NCBI RefSeq assembly: GCF_900109345.1
Contig: NZ_FNZN01000002.1
Span: 673,311 to 737,310, forward strand
Direction of reading: 5' to 3'
Source: Maribacter orientalis
GTDB taxonomy: Bacteria; Bacteroidota; Bacteroidia; Flavobacteriales; Flavobacteriaceae
Length of the DNA: 64,000 nucleotides
Below are positions 27,276 through 35,528 of this stretch, one piece after another. The notes under the pieces were generated by a model that saw only the letters and a program-made list of their open reading frames with translations, ran no database searches and was not told the DNA's origin. How positions within the stretch are numbered: the first letter of the stretch is position 1; the number at the start of each line of letters is the position of its first letter. The position numbers and the translations under genes were made by a program.

Positions 27276-27836
27276 ATGCTTTCTACTTTCGAGCCTAAAA
27301 TTCTATGTAGTAAAATTGTAATCCTTTTCATAATTGCAACTACTACAATTAGTTACGGTCAAAATAAAACCATACAAACCTCTGGTGATGTTTTACTGTT
27401 CGCCATGCCTGTAACTGCACTTACAGGTAGCCTTATTGCGGGCGATTACAACGGTACATGGCAATTTGCCAAAGGTTTTGCCCTTAACCAAGCGGTGACT
27501 ATCGGCCTTAAATACGCAACGAACAAAAGCAGACCCTATAATAATGGAGATAGGGCTTTCCCCTCTGGGCATACCTCAACTACGTTTCAAAGTGCTGCTT
27601 TTATTCAGAAAAGATATGGGTGGAGCTATGGGTTACCCGCTTATATTCTCGCAGGCTATACCGGGTATAGTCGTATAGAAGCACAAAAACATGATGGCTG
27701 GGATGTGCTGGCGGGTGCCGTTTTGGGCATTGGTAGTGCCTATATTTTTACTACTCCCTACCAAAGAGAACATATGCAGCTAAGTTTTGCCAATGACGCA
27801 GATAGTTATTCACTCGGTTTTGTCTATAAATTTTAA
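27276..27836 (+). CDS. PAP2-family phosphatase, exported
   Basis: The 186-residue protein has a signal segment and the three PAP2 motifs: K-x6-RP (KYATNKSRP), PSGH (AFPSGHTS) and SR-x5-H-x3-D (SRIEAQKHDGWD). The catalytic His pair and Asp are intact. It is shorter than six-helix PAP2 enzymes and looks like the periplasmic or outer-membrane type. Expected substrates are phosphatidate, isoprenyl or lipid-linked phosphates. Its place after the LTA-synthase and lipid-kinase genes supports a lipid-phosphate role. Confidence 0.85.
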   Translation: MLSTFEPKILCSKIVILFIIATTTISYGQNKTIQTSGDVLLFAMPVTALTGSLIAGDYNGTWQFAKGFALNQAVTIGLKYATNKSRPYNNGDRAFPSGHTSTTFQSAAFIQKRYGWSYGLPAYILAGYTGYSRIEAQKHDGWDVLAGAVLGIGSAYIFTTPYQREHMQLSFANDADSYSLGFVYKF

Positions 27837-27869
27837 ATCTCATTTCTTCATATTAAGATATAGGTTTCG

Positions 27870-27877
27870 ATACTTTT
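27870..27877 (+). promoter_or_regulatory. Possible Bacteroidota -7 promoter element
   Basis: TACTTTTG fits the TAnnTTTG -7 consensus of Bacteroidota sigma-A promoters and lies 25 bp before the MFS transporter ATG. No good TTTG -33 box is seen at the right distance, so support is partial. Confidence 0.35.
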
Positions 27878-27902
27878 GCATTAGCTTTTTAAGGCTATCA
27901 AT

Positions 27903-29093
27903 ATGTCAGAATCGCAGTTAAAAAATTCTAAAAAGACTACCAACTTTCTATTGATTGTCGGTATTATTTTTATAGCCCTAAATCTACGTCCCGCATTGGC
28001 AAGTGTAGGTCCGTTAATTGAAGAAATTCGAGAAAGTACAGGACTATCGAATACACTTTTGGGCTTATTGACGACACTGCCACTTATTGCCTTCGGAGTG
28101 GTTTCTACCCTAACTCCTTTATTCACTAAACGTTTTGGTATTGGAGGTACTTTATTGGGCGCCATGATTTTGTTGACGATCGGTATTGCCCTGCGCTATT
28201 TTCAATGGATACCTGCTCTTTATTTAGGTACTTTTTTATTAGGTATTGCAATTGCCTTGGGGAACGTATTGTTGCCAAGTTTAACCAAGCGAAATTTCAG
28301 TGAAAATTCTGGGTTTATCACCAGTATGTACTCTAGTCTTATGTCGGTAGGCGCCGCTTTGGCTGCAGGTTTAAGTGTTCCCCTATCGGATAATCTTAAT
28401 TTGGGTTGGCGTGGTTCATTAGTCGTTTGGGGCCTACTTTCATGTATTGCCATTTTTTTTTGGATGCCGCAAGTGGGCAAATTGAAAAAAAACACCAACA
28501 ATAGAAGTTTTGCCGTTGCCATGAAAAAAATGGTGAATTCTAAATTGGCTTGGAAAATAGCCTTGTTTATGGGGCTACAGTCAATGGTATTCTATACAAT
28601 TTTGGCATGGCTACCTGTCATTCTACAAAGTAGAGGTTATGATGCGGCCTTTGCCGGATGGATGCTTTCCTTATCACAAGCAACGGGAATTATCGGATCT
28701 TTAGTCATACCCTATTTAGCCGGAAAGCAAAAAAACCAACGTGGTATCGTCGTCGTTTTAGTCTTACTTGAACTCGTTAGTTTAACCGGACTCTTATTTC
28801 CTCAATTTGGTTTAGTCGCTTTATGGGTTTCGATTCTAGGAATTGCTTTAGGCGGTACATTTGGCCTTGCGCTATTATTCTTGGTATTACGTTCACATGA
28901 TACGGAAAGCGCAACAGAATTATCAGGTATGGCGCAATCTATCGGCTATTTAGTAGCTGCCACTGGACCCATGTTGTTTGGTGGTATTTTCGACTTAACA
29001 GGCAATTGGGACTATGCGATTATGGTACTTTTTGTTATTGCTTTCATTAAACTATATATGGGTTTAGGCGCAGGAAAAGCAGAAAAGGTTTGA
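27903..29093 (+). CDS. MFS transporter of the CynX/NimT family
   Basis: The 396-residue protein has twelve predicted membrane segments. The first-helix motif ALNLRPALASVGPL is characteristic of the CynX/NimT (cyanate and 2-nitroimidazole transporter) group, and the internal symmetry of two six-helix halves is visible. The substrate cannot be told; no cyanase lies nearby. It probably has its own promoter and ends inside a hairpin that contains its stop codon. Confidence 0.85.
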   Translation: MSESQLKNSKKTTNFLLIVGIIFIALNLRPALASVGPLIEEIRESTGLSNTLLGLLTTLPLIAFGVVSTLTPLFTKRFGIGGTLLGAMILLTIGIALRYFQWIPALYLGTFLLGIAIALGNVLLPSLTKRNFSENSGFITSMYSSLMSVGAALAAGLSVPLSDNLNLGWRGSLVVWGLLSCIAIFFWMPQVGKLKKNTNNRSFAVAMKKMVNSKLAWKIALFMGLQSMVFYTILAWLPVILQSRGYDAAFAGWMLSLSQATGIIGSLVIPYLAGKQKNQRGIVVVLVLLELVSLTGLLFPQFGLVALWVSILGIALGGTFGLALLFLVLRSHDTESATELSGMAQSIGYLVAATGPMLFGGIFDLTGNWDYAIMVLFVIAFIKLYMGLGAGKAEKV

Positions 29094-29118
29094 TGTAGTA
29101 ATTCTACAACAAACCTTT
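29084..29118. terminator. Bidirectional hairpin terminator
   Basis: AAAGGTTTG-A-TGTAG and CTACA-A-CAAACCTTT arms pair with one A-A mismatch around a 5-nt loop. It spans the stop codon of the MFS gene and lies between it and a convergent - strand gene. Confidence 0.75.
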
Positions 29119-29151
29119 CTTAGTATGTATACTTGAAATTTGTGGAGAACC

Positions 29152-29706
29152 TTATCTATCTAAACTAGCATGGTCCATATCATGGCTACAACTGTAGTGT
29201 GCATTATCGGCAGCATAGGCTGAAGCCTCGGCAGAATTCCGTACCGCTCTAAGTATACGTTGTGCCTTTCTCATGTGAAACTGTAAATTACCAAGGTTTT
29301 TAGATCTTGATGCGCTCTTTACATTTTCAAAAGCTTCGCTTGCAAAATCACGTGCATCGATGGCGTTTCTTTCTGCATCAATCGTATAGCTCATAGCTTC
29401 CTCTAATCCGCAGTTTTCTGAATCGTATTGTGCCTCAGAGGCAAGTATTACAGCTTCATCGGCTGCAGTAACCGCTTGTCCCATAAGAAGCATTACGGTT
29501 TTAGTATTTGTACGCGCTGTACTCAATCGTGCATCATAGGAAGCCGTTTCAGCTGCAGTACTTAATGAATCGGTCAATTGACTCACCTGTAACATATACT
29601 TCTGCACATCGGTAATCTCACTTTTAAACACCTCACATTGGGCTTGTGTATAATAGGAAGTAAAAAATAATACGGTAACTTTTAAGTAGGCTTTAATCTT
29701 AATCAT
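29152..29706 (-). CDS. Exported Ala-rich helical protein, unknown
   Basis: The 184-residue protein has a signal peptide with probable cleavage after YYTQA, then three long Ala/Ser/Asp-rich helices with heptad-like spacing (DAERNAIDARDFASEAFENV and similar). There are three cysteines, near residues 24, 97 and 174. I recognise no family. It is monocistronic with a terminator on its 3' side. The regular helical pattern suggests a periplasmic helical bundle. Confidence 0.6.
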   Translation of the reverse strand: MIKIKAYLKVTVLFFTSYYTQAQCEVFKSEITDVQKYMLQVSQLTDSLSTAAETASYDARLSTARTNTKTVMLLMGQAVTAADEAVILASEAQYDSENCGLEEAMSYTIDAERNAIDARDFASEAFENVKSASRSKNLGNLQFHMRKAQRILRAVRNSAEASAYAADNAHYSCSHDMDHASLDR

Positions 29707-30058
29707 TCTTTGGGGTTTTTTTAATCTCTCTTAAAACTGTTTATACTTTTACTTTCGTTTACATAACGGTTGAACTGCTATTTAATTAGGTAAACGAACA
29801 CTCCAACCTAATAGCTGCTAAATTATTCATCCAACCATATATTTTATATGTATGAATCCCCTTACAAACGCTTGAACATAGCCTCCTATTGCCTTTAATA
29901 AGGAATTAATAAAATTTTTATTTTATAGAACACTGTGGTTTTTTCTAGTTTGCGTTTAAAAGAACGATGTTCTATCGCTATTAACGAAAATAGTAGAATA
30001 AAGCACTGCGGCTAATGCGTATCGTTTCAATATCTTTATCCAATGAACCGAATAGTCT
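29707..30058. other. Intergenic gap with an 8-bp inverted repeat
   Basis: This AT-rich divergent region separates the exported helical protein from the NahK-like kinase. The only structure I see is ATAGAACA (29925) and its exact complement TGTTCTAT (29968), 35 nt apart. Promoters for both genes should lie here, but none matches the Bacteroidota consensus well. No convincing gene is present. Confidence 0.35.
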
Positions 30059-31114
30059 ATGGCCCACGAACAAAACATGCTTGATATCCTCCAAGAATTC
30101 AACCTCAACGGAAACGACTTTCAGTGCGTGCCCTTAATTGTGGGACTCATTAATGATACCTTTTTGGTTACCAATGCCGAAGGTGAGCAATTCATCCTTC
30201 AGAAAATCAATCGGAATGTGTTTAAAAACGCAGGTGTTTTGATGAATAATATTGGCCATGCGCTTCCCTTTTTAACTGCAGAGGTTTATGCGCAAATAAC
30301 TTTTGTGCAAACCAGGACCGGAAAGAACTACCTAGTGAAAAATGATGATTTCTGGAGGTTGATGACTTACATTCCTGATAGCACTACGTATAACACAACC
30401 ACGAATACCGGTACAGCTTTTGAAGCGGGACGAATTATTGGCGAATTTCACAGACTACTGAAAGATGCTGATGTCGACCTGTTCGAAGATACCCTTGCTA
30501 AATTTCACAACCTTGAACATAGGGCTCATGAATTCGAAGAAGCACTAGCAACTTCTGAAGTACAAAAGCGTAAAATTGCCGCAGAGGCCATTACAAAAGC
30601 ACATCATTTTTTAAAGGAATTACAGCATTTAAATAATGAAAAGCTACCTGTGCGTATCTGTCATAATGATACCAAATTGAATAATATATTGTTCTCCAAA
30701 TCAACCGAAAAAGCACTTTGTTTAATTGACTTGGACACCATCATGAAAGGCTATTTCTATTATGATTTTGGTGATGCGATTAGAACCGTTGTCAATGTTG
30801 CCCCTGAAGATGAGCAAAATCATGACCTCATTACTTTTAACAATGAATTGTTTGAAGCTTTTGTTGACGGACTAGCCACTAATGATTCTTTTTTAACGGA
30901 AGAAGAAAAGCAAAGTTTACCCCTTGGCGCCGTATTTATGCCTTTTATTCATGGTTTACGGGCTCTAACGGATTATTTGAATAATAATAGGTACTACAAA
31001 GTCTCTTACGAAAATCAAAACCTCGATAGGTGCTTAAGCCTCTTTAATTTTGCTGAAAAGGCATTACAGAAAAAGGTTTTAATGGCTGCCTGTATTCAAG
31101 AAAGGCTTAAGTAA
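30059..31114 (+). CDS. NahK-like sugar 1-kinase (aminoglycoside-phosphotransferase fold)
   Basis: The 351-residue protein resembles N-acetylhexosamine 1-kinases. It has an N-lobe with GLINDTFLV and QFILQKIN, the catalytic loop ICHNDTKLNNILF and the metal motif CLIDLDTIMKGYFYYDFGDAIR. The paired HNDTK and DLDT motifs separate this group from ordinary choline kinases. The expected reaction is ATP-dependent anomeric phosphorylation of GlcNAc/GalNAc or a similar sugar. No pyrophosphorylase or phosphorylase partner is adjacent. It converges with the TlpA gene at 5 bp. Confidence 0.8.
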   Translation: MAHEQNMLDILQEFNLNGNDFQCVPLIVGLINDTFLVTNAEGEQFILQKINRNVFKNAGVLMNNIGHALPFLTAEVYAQITFVQTRTGKNYLVKNDDFWRLMTYIPDSTTYNTTTNTGTAFEAGRIIGEFHRLLKDADVDLFEDTLAKFHNLEHRAHEFEEALATSEVQKRKIAAEAITKAHHFLKELQHLNNEKLPVRICHNDTKLNNILFSKSTEKALCLIDLDTIMKGYFYYDFGDAIRTVVNVAPEDEQNHDLITFNNELFEAFVDGLATNDSFLTEEEKQSLPLGAVFMPFIHGLRALTDYLNNNRYYKVSYENQNLDRCLSLFNFAEKALQKKVLMAACIQERLK

Positions 31115-31119
31115 TCTTC

Positions 31120-31686
31120 CTATTTTGAGAGCAAGCCATCTAAAAGTGTTCTTACCTTTTTGCTGTTCCAATCTGCGGCACCAGTTTCTTTGATGATAAT
31201 ATTACCTTTAGCATCAATAATGTAGTTGGTAGGAATACTATTTTCTTGTAGTATTTCTGGAGCTTGCATTTGCGGAATATACACTGGTACATCATAGCCT
31301 TTTTTGGTGATGAATCGCTGTACTTTAGTGGTTTCTTCTTGGGTTAATAACACAAACTCAACGTTGTCTCCGTAATCGGTATACAATGCTTGAATTCCCG
31401 GTAACTCTGCAATACAAGGCGGACACCATGTTGCCCAATAGCTTAAAAACGTAACCTTCCCTTTGCCAATAGCAATATGTTTTATTGTGCCATTCAACTC
31501 TTGTACTACATATTCAAAAGGAACTACCTGTTCTTGGTCTTCTTCATCCTCAACACTAGGTGACCATACGGCAACTTTTAGCTTATTGAGCGCTACCTGA
31601 ATGGGAGTTCTCGTTTGTGGTATCAGTAGCAAGGCGATGAACACTACAAAAATGATATCGCTGATTTTGAACTTTCGTTTTTTCAT
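31120..31686 (-). CDS. TlpA-type membrane-anchored thiol-disulfide oxidoreductase
   Basis: The 188-residue protein has an N-terminal membrane anchor (residues ~9-23) and a thioredoxin fold with active site Cys88-Pro-Pro-Cys91 in YWATWCPPC. The cis-Pro stretch appears in NSIPTNYIID. It acts in the periplasm, probably as a reductant for cytochrome maturation or an oxidative-stress target. A small membrane-protein gene lies upstream on the same strand. Confidence 0.85.
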   Translation of the reverse strand: MKKRKFKISDIIFVVFIALLLIPQTRTPIQVALNKLKVAVWSPSVEDEEDQEQVVPFEYVVQELNGTIKHIAIGKGKVTFLSYWATWCPPCIAELPGIQALYTDYGDNVEFVLLTQEETTKVQRFITKKGYDVPVYIPQMQAPEILQENSIPTNYIIDAKGNIIIKETGAADWNSKKVRTLLDGLLSK

Positions 31687-31748
31687 GAGATGTAAAGGTT
31701 AGAGATGTATAAGTACCTTAATTTGGGTAATTCCGTTTTATACATCCT

Positions 31749-31940
31749 TTATTTGACCCTTTTAGTTTCTTTGAGGTAACCATTTAGAATTACACCGAAC
31801 AAAGCAAGCCAAATTAAACGATAGGTCCAAATATCCAGTTCAAACCCGAACATATGGCCTGTGTCTCCATTTTTAAAAAAACTAGATACAATGGTTATTA
31901 TGGCGATTACCATCCCGATAATCGATATTGTTTTTCTCAT
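31749..31940 (-). CDS. Small two-helix membrane protein
   Basis: The 63-residue protein has two hydrophobic segments (residues ~5-21 and ~37-54) joined by a short polar loop and ends with a basic tail. No family is recognised. It begins just 6 bp downstream of the broken 'redox-active disulfide protein 2'-like gene on the same strand, which suggests one transcript. Confidence 0.6.
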   Translation of the reverse strand: MRKTISIIGMVIAIITIVSSFFKNGDTGHMFGFELDIWTYRLIWLALFGVILNGYLKETKRVK

Positions 31941-31946
31941 AATTAA

Positions 31947-32189
31947 TTATTTTCTTGAATCTAGTCCTTTTTTAAGGGTTTTCATGTTCTTTACGTTCAA
32001 AGGTATGATAGCCGATAACGCTAAAGGAACCGCAAGTAAAGGAGTTAACCCATCTTGTATCGACATTTAGATAAAAAATAGCAACACGCCTGTCAACCCT
32101 ATTGCTAGCAGCCATACTATGGTTTTTACTGCCGTATGCCTTTTAAGCAGCTCTTCTGTACTAAGTTTTGATAATGCTTCTTGATTCAT
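31947..32189 (-). pseudogene. 'Redox-active disulfide protein 2'-like small membrane protein interrupted by an in-frame TAA
   Basis: Read on the - strand, the first 40 codons give a charged helix with LSTEELLKRH and a membrane segment ending LLFFI. A TAA then falls at 32069-32067, and the same frame continues at once with ATG and GLTPLLAVPLALSAIIPLN, ending LKKGLDSRK. Homologous flavobacterial proteins are, to my knowledge, one ~80-residue chain with STEELLKK, two membrane segments and this ending. The TAA therefore replaces a sense codon near the middle. The two halves could still be made as separate peptides. Confidence 0.65.
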
Positions 32190-32236
32190 TATAGTCTCTG
32201 TTTTTTAAATCCTTTTCTTAAAAAGAATGTTACCAA

Positions 32237-32506
32237 TTACGCCTCGTCCTCTTCCTTAGACTTGTTGTATTTGGTAAACTCCACCTTTTTATCTTCTAGA
32301 ATCTTATAAAACCTTCGGTGCGATATTTTTAAATTTTTGGTTATTTCAGCGACCTTTTTCTTTTTCTTCTTATACAGTTGTATCTCCGCCGTTACAGCCT
32401 TATTAAAATAGTGCTTATTAAGCGCTTCAATAACCTCTAGTGCAGGTTTATTGGTACTACTTACGTATTGGTCTATTTCTGCCTTTATATCTTGTAAGCC
32501 TTTCAT
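32237..32506 (-). CDS. Small helix-turn-helix protein
   Basis: The 89-residue protein has a helical N-terminal half and a basic C-terminal helix-turn-helix (KKKKVAEITKNLKISHRRFYKIL) that resembles short Fis- or resolvase-type DNA-binding helices. The tail is acidic. Target and role are unknown. It lies in a run of tiny - strand genes, 47 bp upstream of the interrupted small membrane protein gene. Confidence 0.55.
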   Translation of the reverse strand: MKGLQDIKAEIDQYVSSTNKPALEVIEALNKHYFNKAVTAEIQLYKKKKKKVAEITKNLKISHRRFYKILEDKKVEFTKYNKSKEEDEA

Positions 32507-32560
32507 GTTATTGATGAGTTTATATCGATTTTCAATCTGTGTTTAATTAGAATCTGAACC

Positions 32561-32977
32561 TTAGTTTTTTGATTTGTACTGAACTACAATTTCAGGATTC
32601 AATCTAGTCATTTGTGCTATAAAGCCTAATTTATCCTTTGGCGAAATTAAAATACTGCCATGTTCGTCATAAACAATTTCAAGTCTATCTAGTGATACAG
32701 CAGGTGCACTCAAAGGGGTATTGGTTTCAGAAATTTTCTTAACCCTTTTAATATCGATTTTCTTATTGATTAAAAAGCTCGATTTAATATATAATGAATC
32801 ACCATCTATTACATAATACGTAGTTAAGAACAAATGCCCTATAAAAATGAATAGCAGCAGGTTAATGATTAGTCCAACCCAAATAGGTGGTGATATCATC
32901 GGTATCGTACTACCGACCAATACGGCTGCTATGAAAATAACAAGTCCGATACCAATTTTTGATGGATATTTTTTCAT
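32561..32977 (-). CDS. Bacterial PH-domain membrane protein
   Basis: The 138-residue protein has two N-terminal membrane segments (about residues 8-28 and 34-52) followed by a beta-rich domain. The YVIDGDSLYIKSSFLINKKID and KISETNTPLSAPAVSLDRLEI stretches are typical of short bacterial PH-domain proteins. The final part contains ILISPKDK. The role is unknown; such proteins sit at the inner membrane. Confidence 0.7.
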   Translation of the reverse strand: MKKYPSKIGIGLVIFIAAVLVGSTIPMISPPIWVGLIINLLLFIFIGHLFLTTYYVIDGDSLYIKSSFLINKKIDIKRVKKISETNTPLSAPAVSLDRLEIVYDEHGSILISPKDKLGFIAQMTRLNPEIVVQYKSKN

Positions 32978-33140
32978 CCTTTATGTAGTGCTTGTTCTAC
33001 GAAACTATGCTAATCGCGAATACCGTTCAACCCCCTTAAAATACGAATTTTGTTTTTCTAATGTGGTAAAAGTTGCTGTATGAATTATTGGCAGACTATA
33101 TAGTACCTTTTCGATATAATTTCTTCGTGCGCGAACAAAC

Positions 33141-33182
33141 TTAGGGTAGCAGGTAAATTCTATATGTTCTTGGCTACCCTAA
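33141..33182 (-). terminator. Possible hairpin terminator
   Basis: A perfect 10-bp stem (TTAGGGTAGC / GCTACCCTAA) around a 22-nt loop lies just 9 bp downstream of the 56-residue - strand gene. The T-run after it on the - strand is weak, so it could also be an mRNA-stabilising hairpin. Confidence 0.5.
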
Positions 33183-33190
33183 TACTGGTA

Positions 33191-33361
33191 CTAGCTTATA
33201 CTTGCAGCATACTTACTGATAAGGTGTTCGTACTTATCAATATCGTCTAAGGAGTGATTACCGTAATCTTTGACCACATTAAACTTTATGTTGTTGTTTG
33301 CCAAGAAAGTGGCCACTCGTTCAAGTTCTTCGGGGGAACCTTTTATTTCAATCTTTGCCAT
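33191..33361 (-). CDS. Small soluble protein (56 aa), unknown
   Basis: An ATG frame of 56 codons begins MAKIEIKGSPEEL and continues with a helix-strand-helix pattern (ERVATFLANNNIKFNVV) ending YEHLISKYAASIS. Regular alternation of polar and hydrophobic residues and a hairpin just downstream support a real gene. The family is not recognised. Confidence 0.55.
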   Translation of the reverse strand: MAKIEIKGSPEELERVATFLANNNIKFNVVKDYGNHSLDDIDKYEHLISKYAASIS

Positions 33362-33496
33362 TATTTACTATTACTTTTTATTTTGGGTTTTGTACTATAA
33401 TTCTTTCAAACTATTTTTTAAACGTTTAATTGTAGAACCGCGCACAAACTTTATAACAAATACTCCTTTTTTCCACTTTTAAAATATGCAGATTCC

Positions 33497-34948
33497 TTAC
33501 GATTCATTGGGGTCTTTATAGACTAGAGTCCCTATCGATTTTGCAGGCATTTCTACAAAAACAGCCGTTTCACCTAGTTGTATTTCTATAGTCTTGGTTG
33601 TCGCTTCTTTATTCTGAAGGATGGTAACCAATGCTCCATCGGGAGTTTTAAAAGCGACATTAGGCAGATTCTCCAATGCAGTGGACGCCATACGAACAGA
33701 CCCAGGGGGCACAAACTTAGACGCTTGTGCAATGATGTAATAGGAAGGATTTCGAATTACGGAATCTCCCGTTATGGTCAATGCCCCCAAGCAACGGTCG
33801 CAACCACCACGGTCGGTATGCGGGTTCTGATGTTCATCGGCCGCTACATTCCATTCCAACACGGTTTTGCTCCAGTTTCTGGTAGCCCCAATAATCAAGG
33901 TTTCGTTGTGCCAAGCGACATCTCCGGCAAAATCTCCGGGAGCCCCTACCCACTGCTCGGTAAAATAGAGGTTTTTAGTGGGGTGTGCCTCATGAACTTC
34001 AGACAAGGCCTCAATTTCACCTCCATACATATGAAAGGCCGAACCATCTATATATTGGGCCGCATCGGCATCATTTAAGATAGAAATCGGATAATCTGGT
34101 CGGTCTGCATTGTGATCGTAAATGATGATTTTTGTTTCAATACCTAAGCTTTTGAAGGTAGGCCCCAACTCATTTTTTATAAAATCGGCCTGTTGGTCGG
34201 CCAACATCAATAGACTTGGGTTGTTACCTGGGTGCAAGGGTTCGTTTTGTATGGTGAGGGCATCTATCGTAATGCCTTGCTTTGCCATTTCTTGTATGTA
34301 TTTGGCCAAATAGTTCGCATACACCGCCTGATATTCGGGCAATAAACTACCGCCACGGGTGTCTTTGTTGTCTTTCATCCACGAAGGGGGAGACCACGGC
34401 GAACCCATGAGTTTTAGTTTTGGGGATATTTCTAAAATTTCCTTCAATACCGGTATCAGATACAAGGTATCATAGGCCAAGGAAAATTGTGCAAGTTCTA
34501 CATCAGTAGCGCCATTGGGCAAATCTTTGTACGACCAAGGGTATTCATCTAAATCGGAACCGCCCACACTTAAACGCAAATAACTTACCCCAATACTGTG
34601 GGCACCTGTACCAAATAATTCTTGTAACAAAGCCGTTCTAGCGGGTGCGGACATGTTACTGATATGTAGCGCACTACCCCCCGTAAGGGTGTACCCAAAA
34701 CCATCCATTTCTTGGTAGGTGGTACTTGGGTCTACTTGTATGGTAACTGCAGGCGTAGTCGTACTATTCGTAGCTACCTCATGCTCTTGTAAAAGTTGTG
34801 ATTTGTCTAAAGCCGTAATGTATATTTTGACGGATGCGGTAGTGGCATCGGCTTCACTTTTCTCTTTCTCAGCACAGCTGGCCACCAAGGCTAAATACAC
34901 GACTGCCAAAATTCGCTGTAGGGTACTAAAACGCAGACTCGATTTCAT
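33497..34948 (-). CDS. GH30-family glycosidase lipoprotein
   Basis: The protein of ~483 residues has a lipoprotein signal ending LVASC. A GH30 TIM barrel follows, with early GFGYTLTGGSA, SYLRLSVGGSDL, MGSPWSPPSWMK, acid/base Glu in TIQNEP and nucleophile Glu in LYFTEQW. A C-terminal beta-sandwich domain closes the barrel. Expected substrates are beta-1,6-glucans, glucosylceramide-like or related beta-glycosides. An ATG three codons upstream is possible; MKSSLRF gives the usual lipoprotein start. It stands alone, without SusCD partners. Confidence 0.9.
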   Translation of the reverse strand: MKSSLRFSTLQRILAVVYLALVASCAEKEKSEADATTASVKIYITALDKSQLLQEHEVATNSTTTPAVTIQVDPSTTYQEMDGFGYTLTGGSALHISNMSAPARTALLQELFGTGAHSIGVSYLRLSVGGSDLDEYPWSYKDLPNGATDVELAQFSLAYDTLYLIPVLKEILEISPKLKLMGSPWSPPSWMKDNKDTRGGSLLPEYQAVYANYLAKYIQEMAKQGITIDALTIQNEPLHPGNNPSLLMLADQQADFIKNELGPTFKSLGIETKIIIYDHNADRPDYPISILNDADAAQYIDGSAFHMYGGEIEALSEVHEAHPTKNLYFTEQWVGAPGDFAGDVAWHNETLIIGATRNWSKTVLEWNVAADEHQNPHTDRGGCDRCLGALTITGDSVIRNPSYYIIAQASKFVPPGSVRMASTALENLPNVAFKTPDGALVTILQNKEATTKTIEIQLGETAVFVEMPAKSIGTLVYKDPNES

Positions 34949-35042
34949 AGGGAACATTTAGATTCCTTAAAAATAATGAACTTATAAATAGTTGCCGTTG
35001 CATTGTGGTTGAAAATGGTTTTTTCTTACTTATGGCCAACTC

Positions 35043-35056
35043 TGTCACTTCGAGTG
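35043..35056. repeat. Dispersed repeat half-unit (TGTCACTTCGAGTG)
   Basis: TGTCACTTCGAGTG is the same word, in reverse orientation, as CACTCGAAGTGACA found twice near 37.5 kb, and is close to TGTCAGTTCGAGTG at 40.4 kb. All copies are intergenic. It marks a dispersed flavobacterial-style repeat family. Confidence 0.6.
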
Positions 35057-35113
35057 GGTTTTGCAACCTTTTTCTCTGAAAATAGTATCTTCGAAAGCTA
35101 TACCTAATATACC

Positions 35114-35404
35114 ATGCCCGAAAACAACACTACCCGATCTTGGCTTACTATTGTAATTGAACTGGTTGAAGTTTTCTTTAACAGCGCCCGCCAAGGCAAA
35201 AGAGGAAGAACATGGCACCAACATGTAGTACCCTATAAAAACGCTTGGGCAGTACGGCGCGAAGGCAATAAACGCATTACCTCTAAACATAAACTCCAGA
35301 CTACGGCTATTAACAAAGCCAAACGACTTGCCCGCAAGTACCAAGCCGATGTCATTATTCATAGAGAAGATGGCACCATACGCGACCGCATAGGCTATGA
35401 TTAA
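35114..35404 (+). CDS. DUF2188 domain protein
   Basis: The 96-residue protein carries the DUF2188 core: HVVPYKNAWAVRREGNKR, then a helix with AINKAKRLARKYQADVIIH and a final REDGTIRDRIGYD. The strongly basic N-terminal half (QGKRGRTW) may bind nucleic acid. Its function is unknown. Small DUF2188 proteins are widespread in bacteria and occur next to stress genes. Confidence 0.8.
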   Translation: MPENNTTRSWLTIVIELVEVFFNSARQGKRGRTWHQHVVPYKNAWAVRREGNKRITSKHKLQTTAINKAKRLARKYQADVIIHREDGTIRDRIGYD

Positions 35405-35528
35405 GTTAGGGAAAGGCGTAACAGGATGGTTTCAACTGGATATTTAGAAGGAATACGAGCGAAACCCACTATCAGGCTTCAACTAATACATCGTTTTCTT
35501 TATGTTTACGGTAGGGGTATGCTAAAAT

